Made by a program: the position numbers and the translations under genes
Assembly: GCF_019312595.1 (NCBI RefSeq)
Contig: NZ_JAHWDQ010000001.1
Location: forward strand, 1,738,926 to 1,802,925
DNA from: Zhongshania aquimaris
GTDB lineage: Bacteria; Pseudomonadota; Gammaproteobacteria; Pseudomonadales; Spongiibacteraceae
Length of the DNA stretch: 64,000 bases
Reading direction: 5' to 3'
Notes under the pieces: model-generated
Told to the model about the DNA's origin: nothing
Databases searched by the model: none
The model's input: only the letters and a program-made list of their open reading frames with translations
Shown here: one piece after another, positions 20,711 to 29,258 of the stretch
How the letters are laid out: every line of letters begins with the position of its first letter
Position numbering within the stretch: the stretch's first letter is position 1

Positions 20711-21780
20711 TAACGCTGCTCCCGAATAATTCGGCGACAGCGACGGTCGAGATACCACACAATTAACCAGAAATTTTTAAATGCGGGGTTATTGGTTTGT
20801 TTGTGATGATAGCGATAGTAGATTTGCTGAATAATGACGGCTAAACGAAACAAACCAAACACCTCGTAAAACGCCCAGTTGTTCGCATTCAAACCCATTT
20901 TTTCACAGTAGTAAGACACCACCTCTTTACGGCTTAACATCCCCGGTAGATGGGTGGGCTGACGCCGTGTGGCACGCAGTATTTTATCGTCATCGGCCTG
21001 TACCCAATACGCCAGCGCGCTACCCAAATCCATTAGTGGATCGCCAAGGGTCGCCATTTCCCAGTCGAGAATACCGAGCACCTCGGCGGGATTTTCAGGA
21101 TTCAATACAACATTATCAAAACGAAAATCATTGTGAATGACGCAGGTTTGCACGTCGGTCGGCGTGTTATCTGCCAACCACGCCATCACCTTTTTAAAGC
21201 TGGGTACATTCCAGGTTTTCGATTTTTGATAGCGACCACTCCAGCCGCGCACTTGTCGCTCACAGTAACCGTCACCCTTGCCTAGTGAAGCCAGACCCGC
21301 AGATTGATAATCCACTTGATGCAGTGCCACTAATTTATCAATCACCGACAGACATAAATCGCGGGTTTGTTCAGCCGAAAGCGCCAAACCCTTGGGCATA
21401 TTGGCGCGGGGGATGAGACCTTCGATGCGACGCATAACGTAAAAATCGCAATCAATAACGGCAGGATCATCACAAAACGCCAGCATCTCGGGCACAAAAG
21501 GAAATAGCGGAGCCAAGGCCGCTTGTACCTTATATTCGCGCCCCATATCGTGAGCCGATTTTGCCTTGGTGCCCTTGGGTGGACGGCGCAAAATTAGATC
21601 GTGACTTTGGTATTGCAAGCGATAGGTCCAATTAGATGCGCCACCGCTGTATTGCGTAACAATAGGCTCACCACTCAAATCTGCGATGCGTGGCTTTAAC
21701 CAGGCATCTACCGCGGCAATATCTAACTCCTCCCCACTTCGCACCGTTCCCGCTACATCGATGACCGACTTGTTTTCCAT
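20710..21780 (-). CDS. APH-family phosphotransferase, acyl-CoA-dehydrogenase-associated
   Basis: Kinase-like protein of the aminoglycoside phosphotransferase fold, 356 residues. It is of the subgroup found next to or fused with acyl-CoA dehydrogenases (ACAD10/11, LvaA), not a resistance enzyme. Seen are SGGASNWTYRL (glycine loop), LILRRPPKG (ATP Lys region), VIHNDFRFDNVV (Brenner catalytic loop) and ILDWEMATLGDPLMDLG (metal-binding Asp). Members of this group phosphorylate 4-hydroxyacyl-CoAs. It sits between an SDR (7 bases upstream) and the histidine phosphatase (1-base overlap). An alternative TTG start two codons upstream is possible. Confidence 0.85.
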   Translation of the reverse strand: MENKSVIDVAGTVRSGEELDIAAVDAWLKPRIADLSGEPIVTQYSGGASNWTYRLQYQSHDLILRRPPKGTKAKSAHDMGREYKVQAALAPLFPFVPEMLAFCDDPAVIDCDFYVMRRIEGLIPRANMPKGLALSAEQTRDLCLSVIDKLVALHQVDYQSAGLASLGKGDGYCERQVRGWSGRYQKSKTWNVPSFKKVMAWLADNTPTDVQTCVIHNDFRFDNVVLNPENPAEVLGILDWEMATLGDPLMDLGSALAYWVQADDDKILRATRRQPTHLPGMLSRKEVVSYYCEKMGLNANNWAFYEVFGLFRLAVIIQQIYYRYHHKQTNNPAFKNFWLIVWYLDRRCRRIIREQR

Positions 21781-21787
21781 TAGCAAC

Positions 21788-22603
21788 TTAACCCTTGCGT
21801 TTATTCGTCATCATCCGCGCTGTTTGCTTCAACATCATGGCGCGATAGCGCTTAAACGGCAGCCAGCGCTTTAAACGCCAGATCGAACGCCCCTCAGGAT
21901 GAGGAAGAATGTAAAACTCGCCCTTTTCAATTGAATTAAAGACCCGCCCTGCAATTTCATCTGCACCGAGCTTCGCCTTATTGACCAAGCGCTGAGTCGC
22001 AGCTTGGCTATCTGCGTCAGAGGCCCGCACTGACTCGGCAAGATTTGTTCTAAAGAAACTGGGGCACACCACCGATACATTTATATTGTCGGCATCCAGC
22101 TCTAAGGACATGGTTTCAGACAAGGCCACTACCGCGGCTTTAGTTGCGCAATACGAGGCCATTTTGGGTGGATATATTAAGCCCGCCAAGGAGGCGATAT
22201 TCACAATATGTCCGCTACCCTGCTCGCGCATTAAACGCGTGAACACCTTGCAACCGCGCACGACACCGAGCAGGTTGATATTTACAATCCACTCCCAGTC
22301 ATCCATGGAGAATTCGGCAATGCCACCTGCAGATGCCACGCCCGCATTGTTAATCACAATGTCCACACCACCCCAGTTACTCAGCAGCCAATCGGCCGCA
22401 CTTTGCAGGGCGTGCTCCTTTGTTACATCACAATTAACATAGTGCGCCTGACCTTTGGCCTTCAACTCCGCGAGCGCTTCCGCGCCGCGCCCATCGTCAA
22501 CGTCACCAATGCAAACTGAATAACCCGCATCCGCAAAGCGGTTGGCTAAAGCTCGCCCCAAGCCGGAGGCACCACCAGTGATAAAAACGCGTTTAGATCC
22601 CAT
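21788..22603 (-). CDS. SDR family oxidoreductase
   Basis: Short-chain dehydrogenase/reductase, 271 residues. It has VFITGGASGLGRALA (5-19), GDVDDG with an acidic residue suggesting NAD(H), INNAGVASAGG, and the catalytic Ser with YCATK near 150-162. The C-terminus is basic (ending MTNKRKG). It lies between the acyl-CoA dehydrogenase and the APH-like kinase, all on one strand with gaps of 7-30 bases, so it is very likely co-transcribed. In the levulinate lva pathway an SDR acts as 3-hydroxyacyl-CoA dehydrogenase; a similar job here is an inference. Confidence 0.87.
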   Translation of the reverse strand: MGSKRVFITGGASGLGRALANRFADAGYSVCIGDVDDGRGAEALAELKAKGQAHYVNCDVTKEHALQSAADWLLSNWGGVDIVINNAGVASAGGIAEFSMDDWEWIVNINLLGVVRGCKVFTRLMREQGSGHIVNIASLAGLIYPPKMASYCATKAAVVALSETMSLELDADNINVSVVCPSFFRTNLAESVRASDADSQAATQRLVNKAKLGADEIAGRVFNSIEKGEFYILPHPEGRSIWRLKRWLPFKRYRAMMLKQTARMMTNKRKG

Positions 22604-22633
22604 TGCCCATTTTCTCCCGCAACATTTAATTTC

Positions 22634-23854
22634 TTATTTATATTTTGCCAATTCCATTCGAGCAATTAAGCCGCGATGCACTTCATCCGGGCCGTCAGCT
22701 AAACGCAACACCCGCGCCATCGCATACATATTCGCCAGCGGTGTGTCGTTAGATACGCCGGCACCGCCATGAATTTGGATGGCAGCGTCAACCACATCTT
22801 GCAATACATTGGGCGCAATCACTTTAATCGCGGATATTTCAGTTAGTGCAGCCAGCGCCCCCACCGAGTCAATCTTCCAAGCAGCGTAGAGCGTGAGCAG
22901 ACGCGCCTGATCGATAGCGATGCGAAGATTGGCTACCCGCTCCTGATTACCGCCAAGCTTGATAAGCGGTTTTCCAAAGGCAATACGAGTGGTGCCGCGC
23001 TTAATCATTAATTCTAGCGCTTTTTCCGCCGCGCCCAAGGCGCGCATGCAATGATGAATACGACCGGGGCCCAAGCGACCCTGTGCAATCTCAAAACCGC
23101 GACCCATACCCAACACTAAATTCGTCTTTGGCACCCGCACATTCTCGAACCACACTTCACCATGCCCCTCTGGTGCATCGTAGTGGTTGAATACCGGCAG
23201 CATGCGTTTGATGGTGACGCCCGGGGTATTCATCTCTACCAAGACCATGGAATGCCGACTATGTCGGGCAGCATCGGGATTACTGACGCCCATGAAAATG
23301 CCGATTTCGCAGCGCGGGTCACCTGCGCCACTAGACCACCATTTTTTACCATTTAGGATCAGATCGTCACCATCTTCTATGATGGTCGCTTCCATATTCG
23401 TCGCGTCAGAGGACGCCACGTCCGGCTCGGTCATAAAAAATACCGAGCGAATTTCGCCCTCTAGCAGTGGTTCTAACCAGCGCTGCTTTTGCTCTTCGCT
23501 GCCATACTTCCACAACACTTCCATATTGCCGGTGTCTGGCGCGTTGCAGTTAAACACTTGTGGCGCGAGATGGGAGCGGCCCATTTCTTCCGCTAAGGGC
23601 GCGTACTCGAGGGTCGACAAACCCGCACCGCGCTCTTCGTCGGGCAAAAACAGGTTCCATAAACCCTGCTCTTTGGCTTCTTTTTTGAGGGTTTCGATTC
23701 TTGGATCCACCCGCCACCGGGTCCAGTCGCCACCACTATTACCCGCCAATATGTCAGGCATTAAATCTGCCTCTACCGGCGCGATGCGATCTTTTATAAA
23801 AGCGCGCACACGATCAATGAGTTCTTGGCAACGGGGGCTGTGACTAAAGTCCAT
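22634..23854 (-). CDS. Acyl-CoA dehydrogenase, ACAD10/11-like
   Basis: FAD-dependent acyl-CoA dehydrogenase family, 406 residues, with the full domain order: N-terminal helices, middle beta domain (FFMTEPDVASSDATNM, WWSSGAGDP), C-terminal helical domain (GRIHHCMRALG, IQIHGGAGVSNDTPLA). Near the C-terminus LADGPDEVHR stands where straight-chain enzymes carry the YEGT catalytic-Glu loop, a hallmark of the ACAD10/11 branch. That branch removes phosphate from 4-phosphoacyl-CoA. It is the first gene of the cluster and divergent from a LysR regulator. Confidence 0.92.
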   Translation of the reverse strand: MDFSHSPRCQELIDRVRAFIKDRIAPVEADLMPDILAGNSGGDWTRWRVDPRIETLKKEAKEQGLWNLFLPDEERGAGLSTLEYAPLAEEMGRSHLAPQVFNCNAPDTGNMEVLWKYGSEEQKQRWLEPLLEGEIRSVFFMTEPDVASSDATNMEATIIEDGDDLILNGKKWWSSGAGDPRCEIGIFMGVSNPDAARHSRHSMVLVEMNTPGVTIKRMLPVFNHYDAPEGHGEVWFENVRVPKTNLVLGMGRGFEIAQGRLGPGRIHHCMRALGAAEKALELMIKRGTTRIAFGKPLIKLGGNQERVANLRIAIDQARLLTLYAAWKIDSVGALAALTEISAIKVIAPNVLQDVVDAAIQIHGGAGVSNDTPLANMYAMARVLRLADGPDEVHRGLIARMELAKYK

Positions 23855-23890
23855 GAATACTCTCCTGTGGTTATCCGATTAAAGATAGAC

Positions 23891-23959
23891 CCCACCAACA
23901 CATCAGTCTAATTTATTTTATAAATGACATATAATCACTACAGTGAATGTATTGGTGGG
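23891..23959. promoter_or_regulatory. Divergent regulatory region with CCCACCAA/TTGGTGGG
   Basis: Between the acyl-CoA dehydrogenase and lysR genes, CCCACCAA (23891-23898) and TTGGTGGG (23952-23959) form a widely spaced inverted repeat. An AT-rich tract (TTTATTTTATAAATGACATATAAT) lies between them. The region must hold both promoters; binding by the LysR protein is a guess from position. Confidence 0.35.
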
Positions 23960-23967
23960 TGAGTGCT

Positions 23968-24876
23968 ATGGATTTAAACTTATTTAAAGTCTTTGACGCG
24001 GTATACCGCGCCAACTCCCTAACCGAGGCCGCAAAAGACCTTCACATTACGCAGCCCGCAGTGAGCAACGCCCTTGCCAGACTGCGAGAGCACTTTGACG
24101 ACCCGTTATTTGTGCGCCGCGGTCGCCGCATTGCGCCAACGCCGCTTGCCGACAGCATCGCCAGTGATATCGCTAACTCGCTAATAACTCTGCAGGAAAG
24201 CCTGCACAAAGGTCAGGAATTTGATCCCAGCACATCAAAACGTCAGTTCACTATCTGCATGGGCGACCCCATAGAATTTGTCGCGCTGCCAGATTTAATT
24301 ACCCAATTACAGAGGCATGCGCCCGGTATTAAATTGCAAAGCCAGCGCCTGATCCGCGATCAGCTCAGTCGCCAATTAATCAGCGGCGAAGTGTCTATGG
24401 CGGTGGATATTCCACAGCCCGTCGATAACAGTATCCAGCAGCAATTTTTATTCAAAGATAATTTATGCGTACTTATGCGCCAGGACCACCCCTTAAGCGG
24501 GCAAACCCTCAGCTTGAAACAATATCTAAATGCAGGTCACATTACCGTGTCTGGCCGCAGTCGTGGTGTTGTATTAGAAGATGCCACTCTCAATCGCAAA
24601 GGCTTGAACCGGCATATTATTTTACGAGGGCAGAGCTACTACTCGGCAAGCCATATTGTCGCCACCTCAGATTTATTTCTCACTTTACCACTGCATTTAG
24701 CCCAGCGTTTCCAACAGTTTTTAGCGCTGCACACTGCGACGCTACCACTCAAAATGCCTGCATTAGAAATGATGATGTACTGGCATCGCAGCGCCAGTAA
24801 CGACACCGCCCATGAGTGGCTGCGAGGCCGCATCCAAGACATTATTGCCCAAAACGCGACGCCAAAAACAAATTAA
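23968..24876 (+). CDS. LysR family transcriptional regulator
   Basis: LysR-type regulator of 302 residues. The winged helix-turn-helix is at residues 1-60 (LNLFKVFDAVYRANSLTEAA, then ITQPAVSNALARLREHF, and DDPLFVRRG); the effector domain follows from about 90. The ATG at 23968 has GGTGAG upstream and gives the family N-terminus. It is divergent from the acyl-CoA dehydrogenase/kinase cluster (114-base gap) and is its likely regulator; the effector may be a pathway intermediate. The subgroup resembles NodD/LinR-like regulators in its short MDLNLFKVF start. Confidence 0.9.
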   Translation: MDLNLFKVFDAVYRANSLTEAAKDLHITQPAVSNALARLREHFDDPLFVRRGRRIAPTPLADSIASDIANSLITLQESLHKGQEFDPSTSKRQFTICMGDPIEFVALPDLITQLQRHAPGIKLQSQRLIRDQLSRQLISGEVSMAVDIPQPVDNSIQQQFLFKDNLCVLMRQDHPLSGQTLSLKQYLNAGHITVSGRSRGVVLEDATLNRKGLNRHIILRGQSYYSASHIVATSDLFLTLPLHLAQRFQQFLALHTATLPLKMPALEMMMYWHRSASNDTAHEWLRGRIQDIIAQNATPKTN

Positions 24877-24896
24877 AAGCCCTAAACTCAAACCAT

Positions 24897-24930
24897 AAAA
24901 AAAGCCGCCTGCAATAAAGCGAGACGGCTT
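24897..24930 (-). terminator. Rho-independent terminator of the malic enzyme gene
   Basis: On the minus strand AAGCCG..CGGCTT forms the stem, followed by TTTTTTT. It lies 20 bases after the malic enzyme stop. It could also work for the convergent lysR gene in the other direction, with a weaker T-run. Confidence 0.8.
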
Positions 24931-24949
24931 CTAGAATTAAACGAAACGT

Positions 24950-26197
24950 TTAACTCAAAGGATAATGCTCAGGGTAAGGCAACTGAGCGACACCGCTATC
25001 AACGGCTGCCTGTGCAACCGCGGCAGACACTTTGCCTAATAAACGGCGATCAACTGGCTTGGGAATAATGTAGTTGGGGCCAAACGAAAGCTCCCCCACA
25101 CCACAGGCATCTATAACCACCTGCGGTACATCTTCTTTTGCCAGCTCGCGAATAGCGTGGACCGCGGCAATCTTCATCTCCTCGTTGATCGCCGTTGAAC
25201 GCACGTCCAAAGCACCACGGAAAATAAAGGGGAAGCCCAATACATTGTTTACCTGGTTGGGGTAATCCGAACGCCCCGTCGCCATGATTAAATCGTCACG
25301 TACCGACAACGCCAGTTCAGGCTGAATTTCCGGATCTGGATTAGAGCAGGCAAATACGATTGGCTTAGGCGCCATTGAAAGCAGCATCTCTGCGCTCAAT
25401 AAATCTGCGCCTGACAAGCCGACAAATACGTCTGCATCTTTAATGGCATCACTCAGCGTGCGCGCATCGGTATCGTTCTGGAATTCTTCTTTATATTGGT
25501 TTAAACCCGCGCGCCCAGGGTAAATTACACCGCGGCGATCGATCATAAAAATATTTTTATATTGCGCACCTAAACTCACCAGCAATTTCATACAGGCAAT
25601 GGCGGCGGACCCCGCACCTAAGCAAACTATTTTTGCGGTTTCAATCTTCTTGCCCTGAATCTCTAACGCGTTCAGCATGCCCGCTGCTGTCACAATAGCG
25701 GTGCCGTGCTGATCATCATGAAACACCGGTATCGGGCAGATCTCTTTTAATACGCGCTCGATCTCGAAACACTCTGGCGCTTTGATATCTTCTAAATTAA
25801 TACCACCAAAAGTGATGGAGATGCGTTTAACGGTATCGATGAACGCTTGACTATCTTCCGCATCCACTTCGATATCAATCGAATCAATATCAGCGAAACG
25901 CTTAAATAATAGCGCCTTGCCTTCCATTACAGGTTTGCTGGCCAGCGGACCTAGATCACCTAGCCCCAAAATTGCTGTGCCATTTGAAATCACCGCAACG
26001 AGATTCCCCTTGCTGGTGTACTTGTAGGCGTTGAGTGGGTCTTTGGCGATTTCACGCACTGGCTCTGCGACGCCGGGGCTGTAGGCCAGCGACAAGTCAT
26101 ACTGAGTTTCAGCGGGCTTGGTCAACATGATGCCGATTTTGCCCGGCGTGGGGAGAGAGTGGTAATCCAGAGCCGCTTGCTTCACATCTTTGGACAT
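24950..26197 (-). CDS. NAD(P)-dependent malic enzyme (short form)
   Basis: Oxidative decarboxylation of malate to pyruvate; cytosolic, 415 residues. This is the short form without the C-terminal phosphotransacetylase-like domain of MaeB. Motifs are [41 protein letters not shown], the metal site in [26 protein letters not shown] and the Rossmann [14 protein letters not shown]. It begins [21 protein letters not shown] strong terminator follows. NADP versus NAD use was not decided. Confidence 0.93.
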   Translation of the reverse strand: MSKDVKQAALDYHSLPTPGKIGIMLTKPAETQYDLSLAYSPGVAEPVREIAKDPLNAYKYTSKGNLVAVISNGTAILGLGDLGPLASKPVMEGKALLFKRFADIDSIDIEVDAEDSQAFIDTVKRISITFGGINLEDIKAPECFEIERVLKEICPIPVFHDDQHGTAIVTAAGMLNALEIQGKKIETAKIVCLGAGSAAIACMKLLVSLGAQYKNIFMIDRRGVIYPGRAGLNQYKEEFQNDTDARTLSDAIKDADVFVGLSGADLLSAEMLLSMAPKPIVFACSNPDPEIQPELALSVRDDLIMATGRSDYPNQVNNVLGFPFIFRGALDVRSTAINEEMKIAAVHAIRELAKEDVPQVVIDACGVGELSFGPNYIIPKPVDRRLLGKVSAAVAQAAVDSGVAQLPYPEHYPLS

Positions 26198-26541
26198 TCT
26201 TTATTTCCCGATTTTAGCCTTTTCACAAAAGATGAAAACGCATTTGTAAAAGTATTCGCTCAAACAATAACTTTGTATGACAACGCCGCACTGCCGCGAG
26301 ACAAGAAGATTTATGTGTTCGTCGACAACACCCGACTACCTACTTACCCAAAGCTGGCAGCGGATACATCATCGTGATTTGCACTAGCGATAAGCTCGCG
26401 CGAAATGTACCAGTCGCTACCGCGACATCTGACTTACATATTCAAACACAAACGCTGTAAACAAAAATGCCCGGTCAATTTTTTAACCAGGCACTTTCTT
26501 AGTGTGGCTGCACTCGCAGACCACCAAGCACTGCTGCGATA
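26198..26541. other. 344-base intergenic region, malic enzyme / rpmE
   Basis: It holds the rpmE terminator at 26462-26494 and must hold the malic enzyme promoter near 26210-26300. The rest shows no convincing gene; the one plus-strand frame at 26159-26377 overlaps the malic enzyme start and has no family resemblance. No repeat of family A or B is present. Confidence 0.5.
26462..26494 (-). terminator. Rho-independent terminator of rpmE
   Basis: On the minus strand GTGCCTGGT and ACCGGGCAT pair across a TAAAAAATTG loop and are followed by TTTTTG. It lies about 50 bases after the rpmE stop. Confidence 0.75.
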
Positions 26542-26760
26542 TTACGCTTTAGTGGTACCACGGCTGCCGAAACGCTTGCGGAACTTATCAACACGGCCGC
26601 CAGTATCAAGCATTTTCTGCTTACCGGTATAGAACGGGTGACACGCTGCACATACGTCAACGTGAAGCGCTTGGCCTAAGGTAGAACGCGTTTCAAAGGC
26701 GTTACCACAGCTGCACGTTACGTTGATAGCAACATAATTCGGATGGATATCTGCTTTCAT
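26542..26760 (-). CDS. rpmE: 50S ribosomal protein L31 (zinc-binding form)
   Basis: Ribosomal protein bL31, 72 residues, of the zinc-binding (C+) type. Cys16, Cys18, Cys37 and Cys40 (CSC and CAAC) are all present. It begins [10 protein letters not shown], with HPFYTGKQK and the C-terminal [18 protein letters not shown] before the ATG at 26760 selects this start over one nine codons upstream. It is transcribed alone, divergent from priA, and followed by its own terminator. A zinc-free paralogue (ykgM type) is not in the window. Confidence 0.96.
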   Translation of the reverse strand: MKADIHPNYVAINVTCSCGNAFETRSTLGQALHVDVCAACHPFYTGKQKMLDTGGRVDKFRKRFGSRGTTKA

Positions 26761-26973
26761 GGGTCTTTCCTCATTGGTCGCCGCCACCCGATCTTTTGCC
26801 GGGCACCGCGCAGGGCTGACAAGCTTAAAAAATAGCTTGAAATTCAGGCGGCGAATATTAACAGAAATTGTTCAAGAAGCAAGCAAGGCGCGCCGTGGGC
26901 TAAAAACGAGACTCTTACCGCCGCACTATTTCTTATACACTGTGGCTCTTTGTTGTAGCGAAACCGCTTTTTC

Positions 26974-29157
26974 ATGTCGAAACTTGTCACTATCGCCGTC
27001 CCCTGCCCCCTGCGCCGAGGTTTTGACTACCTGTGGCCGGACACATTACAGCTAGACCCCGAGATCGGAATGCGGGTGACCATTCCATTCGGCCCCAGAC
27101 GCTTGGTAGGAGTTATTATTGCCACCAACGTCAGCAACGACATCCCCAGCCACAAAATGAAAGCCGTGCTCAAGGTGCTCGACACGCGACCAACACTGCC
27201 ACCGGACCTGGTTGAGTTAGGATGCTGGGGGGCGGAGTACTACCACCACCCCATCGGCGACTGCATCCAACAAATGCTTCCTGTCACATTGCGCAAAGCC
27301 GAACAAGCCAAGGAAAGGCCCGCGCAATATTGGCAGTGCAGCGATCAAATTCACACGCTACCGCCCTTGTCGACACGCGCTCACAAACAGCACAGCCTAC
27401 TTGCCATTGTCCAGCAATCCGGGCAGTTGTCGCGCCGCCAAATTAAAGACTTAGGCTATAGCAACAACATTCTCAACCCCTTAATAGATGGCGGCTACCT
27501 CTGCAAGGCGGACGCTCCCAGTGCCAACACCGCTCACCTACAGGCCGAAAAACCGACATTGAATCGCGGGCAAGAGGCCGCAGTAGATGCAATAACGGCG
27601 ACGCTAGGCCGCTTCGAACGCTTTTTACTAGACGGGGTAACCGGTAGCGGTAAAACCGAAGTGTATCTTCGCGCTATTGAAAGCTGCCTTGCGCGGGGTG
27701 AACAAGTGTTAGTGCTGATTCCAGAAATTGGCCTAACACCGCAAACACTGCAGCGCTTTGAACAACGCTTTCCGGCCAATGTCAGCACCTTGCACTCTGG
27801 ACTAAGCGACGGCGAACGCCTGCATAACTGGCAAAAGATACAGTCTGACGAGCATAAAATTGTGCTCGGCACCCGATCAGCGGTATTCACGCCATTTAAC
27901 AAATTGGGCCTAATCATTGTTGACGAAGAGCACGACGCCTCTTACAAACAACAAGATGGCTGGCGTTATTCCGCGAGAGACATCGCGGTGAAACGCGGAT
28001 CAGACCACCACTGCCCAGTGGTGCTTGGCAGCGCCACGCCAAGCTTAGACAGCTTGCACAATATTGCCCAAAGTCGTTACCGGCTGCTGGAATTACGTGA
28101 GCGGGCCGGCGGCGCCAGCGCACCTTCCATTCGCCTATTAGATATTCGCAACGAACCCCTTGACGACGGCCTGAGCAAATCACTGCTCGACGCCACCACT
28201 CGCACAGTAAATGCTGGCAATCAGGCTTTAGTGTTTTTAAATAGGCGAGGATTCTCACCCCAGCTGCAGTGTCATAGTTGCGGCTGGCTGGCAAACTGCC
28301 AAGCCTGCGACGCCAAAATGACAGTGCACTTTGGCCGCCGTGAACTGCGCTGCCACCACTGCGACGCCAGCGAGCCACTGCCGACCATCTGCCCTCAGTG
28401 CCACAATCACCAACTTATATACCAAGGCCCAGGCACCGAGCGCCTGGAGTTAAGCCTAAGACGACACTTCCCAGACGTGCCGATTTATCGAATTGACCGC
28501 GACACGACCTCCGCAAAAGGCAGCATGCAATCGCTGGTGAACGATATCCGCACCGGCGAACCCTGCATTTTGGTTGGCACCCAGATGCTGGCCAAGGGCC
28601 ATCACTTTCCCGATGTCACACTGGTGGGCATTGTCGATATCGATGGCGGCTTATTCAGTGCCGACTTCAGAGGCCCAGAGCGCAGCGGTCAGCTCTTGAT
28701 TCAAGTCGCCGGCCGCGCCGGACGAGCCGACAAGCCCGGCACGGTATATATTCAAACCCACTGCCCCGACCATCCGGCGCTGCAAGCACTGGTCAACAGC
28801 GGCTACCAGCCTTTTGCCCAACAATTACTCGCCGAGCGCCGACTTTTTTCACTGCCGCCGATCAGCTTCAGCGCTGTTATTCGCGCAGATGCGACGTCGC
28901 TGCAAGGCGCAGAAGACTTTCTCGAACAAATCAAAGCGGCGCTGCCACTTGGCGATACCCAGTGGAGCATTGTCGGCCCACTGCCTGCGCCAATGACACG
29001 CAAGGCGGGACGTTTTCGGGCGGCCCTTATTTTACAGGCCGAACGCCGCAGCCTACTGCATACTCAGCTGCACACGGCCTGTCATATCGGCGACCAGCTC
29101 AACAAGCCACAGAATCTGCGCTGGTCGGTGGACGTAGACCCTATCGACCTTTTTTAG
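26974..29157 (+). CDS. priA: Primosomal protein N' (PriA helicase)
   Basis: Superfamily 2 helicase that restarts stalled replication forks; 727 residues. The N-terminal DNA-binding domain begins VAVPCPLRRGFDYLWPD. Walker A is LLDGVTGSGKTEVYL near residue 220, the DEEH box is IIVDEEHDASYKQQ, and QVAGRAGRADKPG is motif VI. The zinc domain lies between with eight cysteines (CHSCGWLANCQAC and CHHC, CPQC). The gene is divergent from rpmE and precedes argS. No strong ribosome-binding site precedes the ATG. Confidence 0.96.
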   Translation: MSKLVTIAVPCPLRRGFDYLWPDTLQLDPEIGMRVTIPFGPRRLVGVIIATNVSNDIPSHKMKAVLKVLDTRPTLPPDLVELGCWGAEYYHHPIGDCIQQMLPVTLRKAEQAKERPAQYWQCSDQIHTLPPLSTRAHKQHSLLAIVQQSGQLSRRQIKDLGYSNNILNPLIDGGYLCKADAPSANTAHLQAEKPTLNRGQEAAVDAITATLGRFERFLLDGVTGSGKTEVYLRAIESCLARGEQVLVLIPEIGLTPQTLQRFEQRFPANVSTLHSGLSDGERLHNWQKIQSDEHKIVLGTRSAVFTPFNKLGLIIVDEEHDASYKQQDGWRYSARDIAVKRGSDHHCPVVLGSATPSLDSLHNIAQSRYRLLELRERAGGASAPSIRLLDIRNEPLDDGLSKSLLDATTRTVNAGNQALVFLNRRGFSPQLQCHSCGWLANCQACDAKMTVHFGRRELRCHHCDASEPLPTICPQCHNHQLIYQGPGTERLELSLRRHFPDVPIYRIDRDTTSAKGSMQSLVNDIRTGEPCILVGTQMLAKGHHFPDVTLVGIVDIDGGLFSADFRGPERSGQLLIQVAGRAGRADKPGTVYIQTHCPDHPALQALVNSGYQPFAQQLLAERRLFSLPPISFSAVIRADATSLQGAEDFLEQIKAALPLGDTQWSIVGPLPAPMTRKAGRFRAALILQAERRSLLHTQLHTACHIGDQLNKPQNLRWSVDVDPIDLF

Positions 29158-29258
29158 GTACTAATCAGACCACAGCAAATGCCTCCAGCACTGGCAGCGT
29201 GCCGCGTAAACAGTGATAATACGCGGCCTTGTTTCGACCAAAGAGTTTTTGCCCCGCC

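Noticed and set aside
23187-23843. 218-codon plus-strand open frame
   Set aside because: It is antisense to the acyl-CoA dehydrogenase, which has full family motifs and a matching start.
26159-26377. 72-codon plus-strand frame upstream of the malic enzyme gene
   Set aside because: It overlaps the malic enzyme start on the opposite strand and shows no domain or spaced ribosome-binding site.
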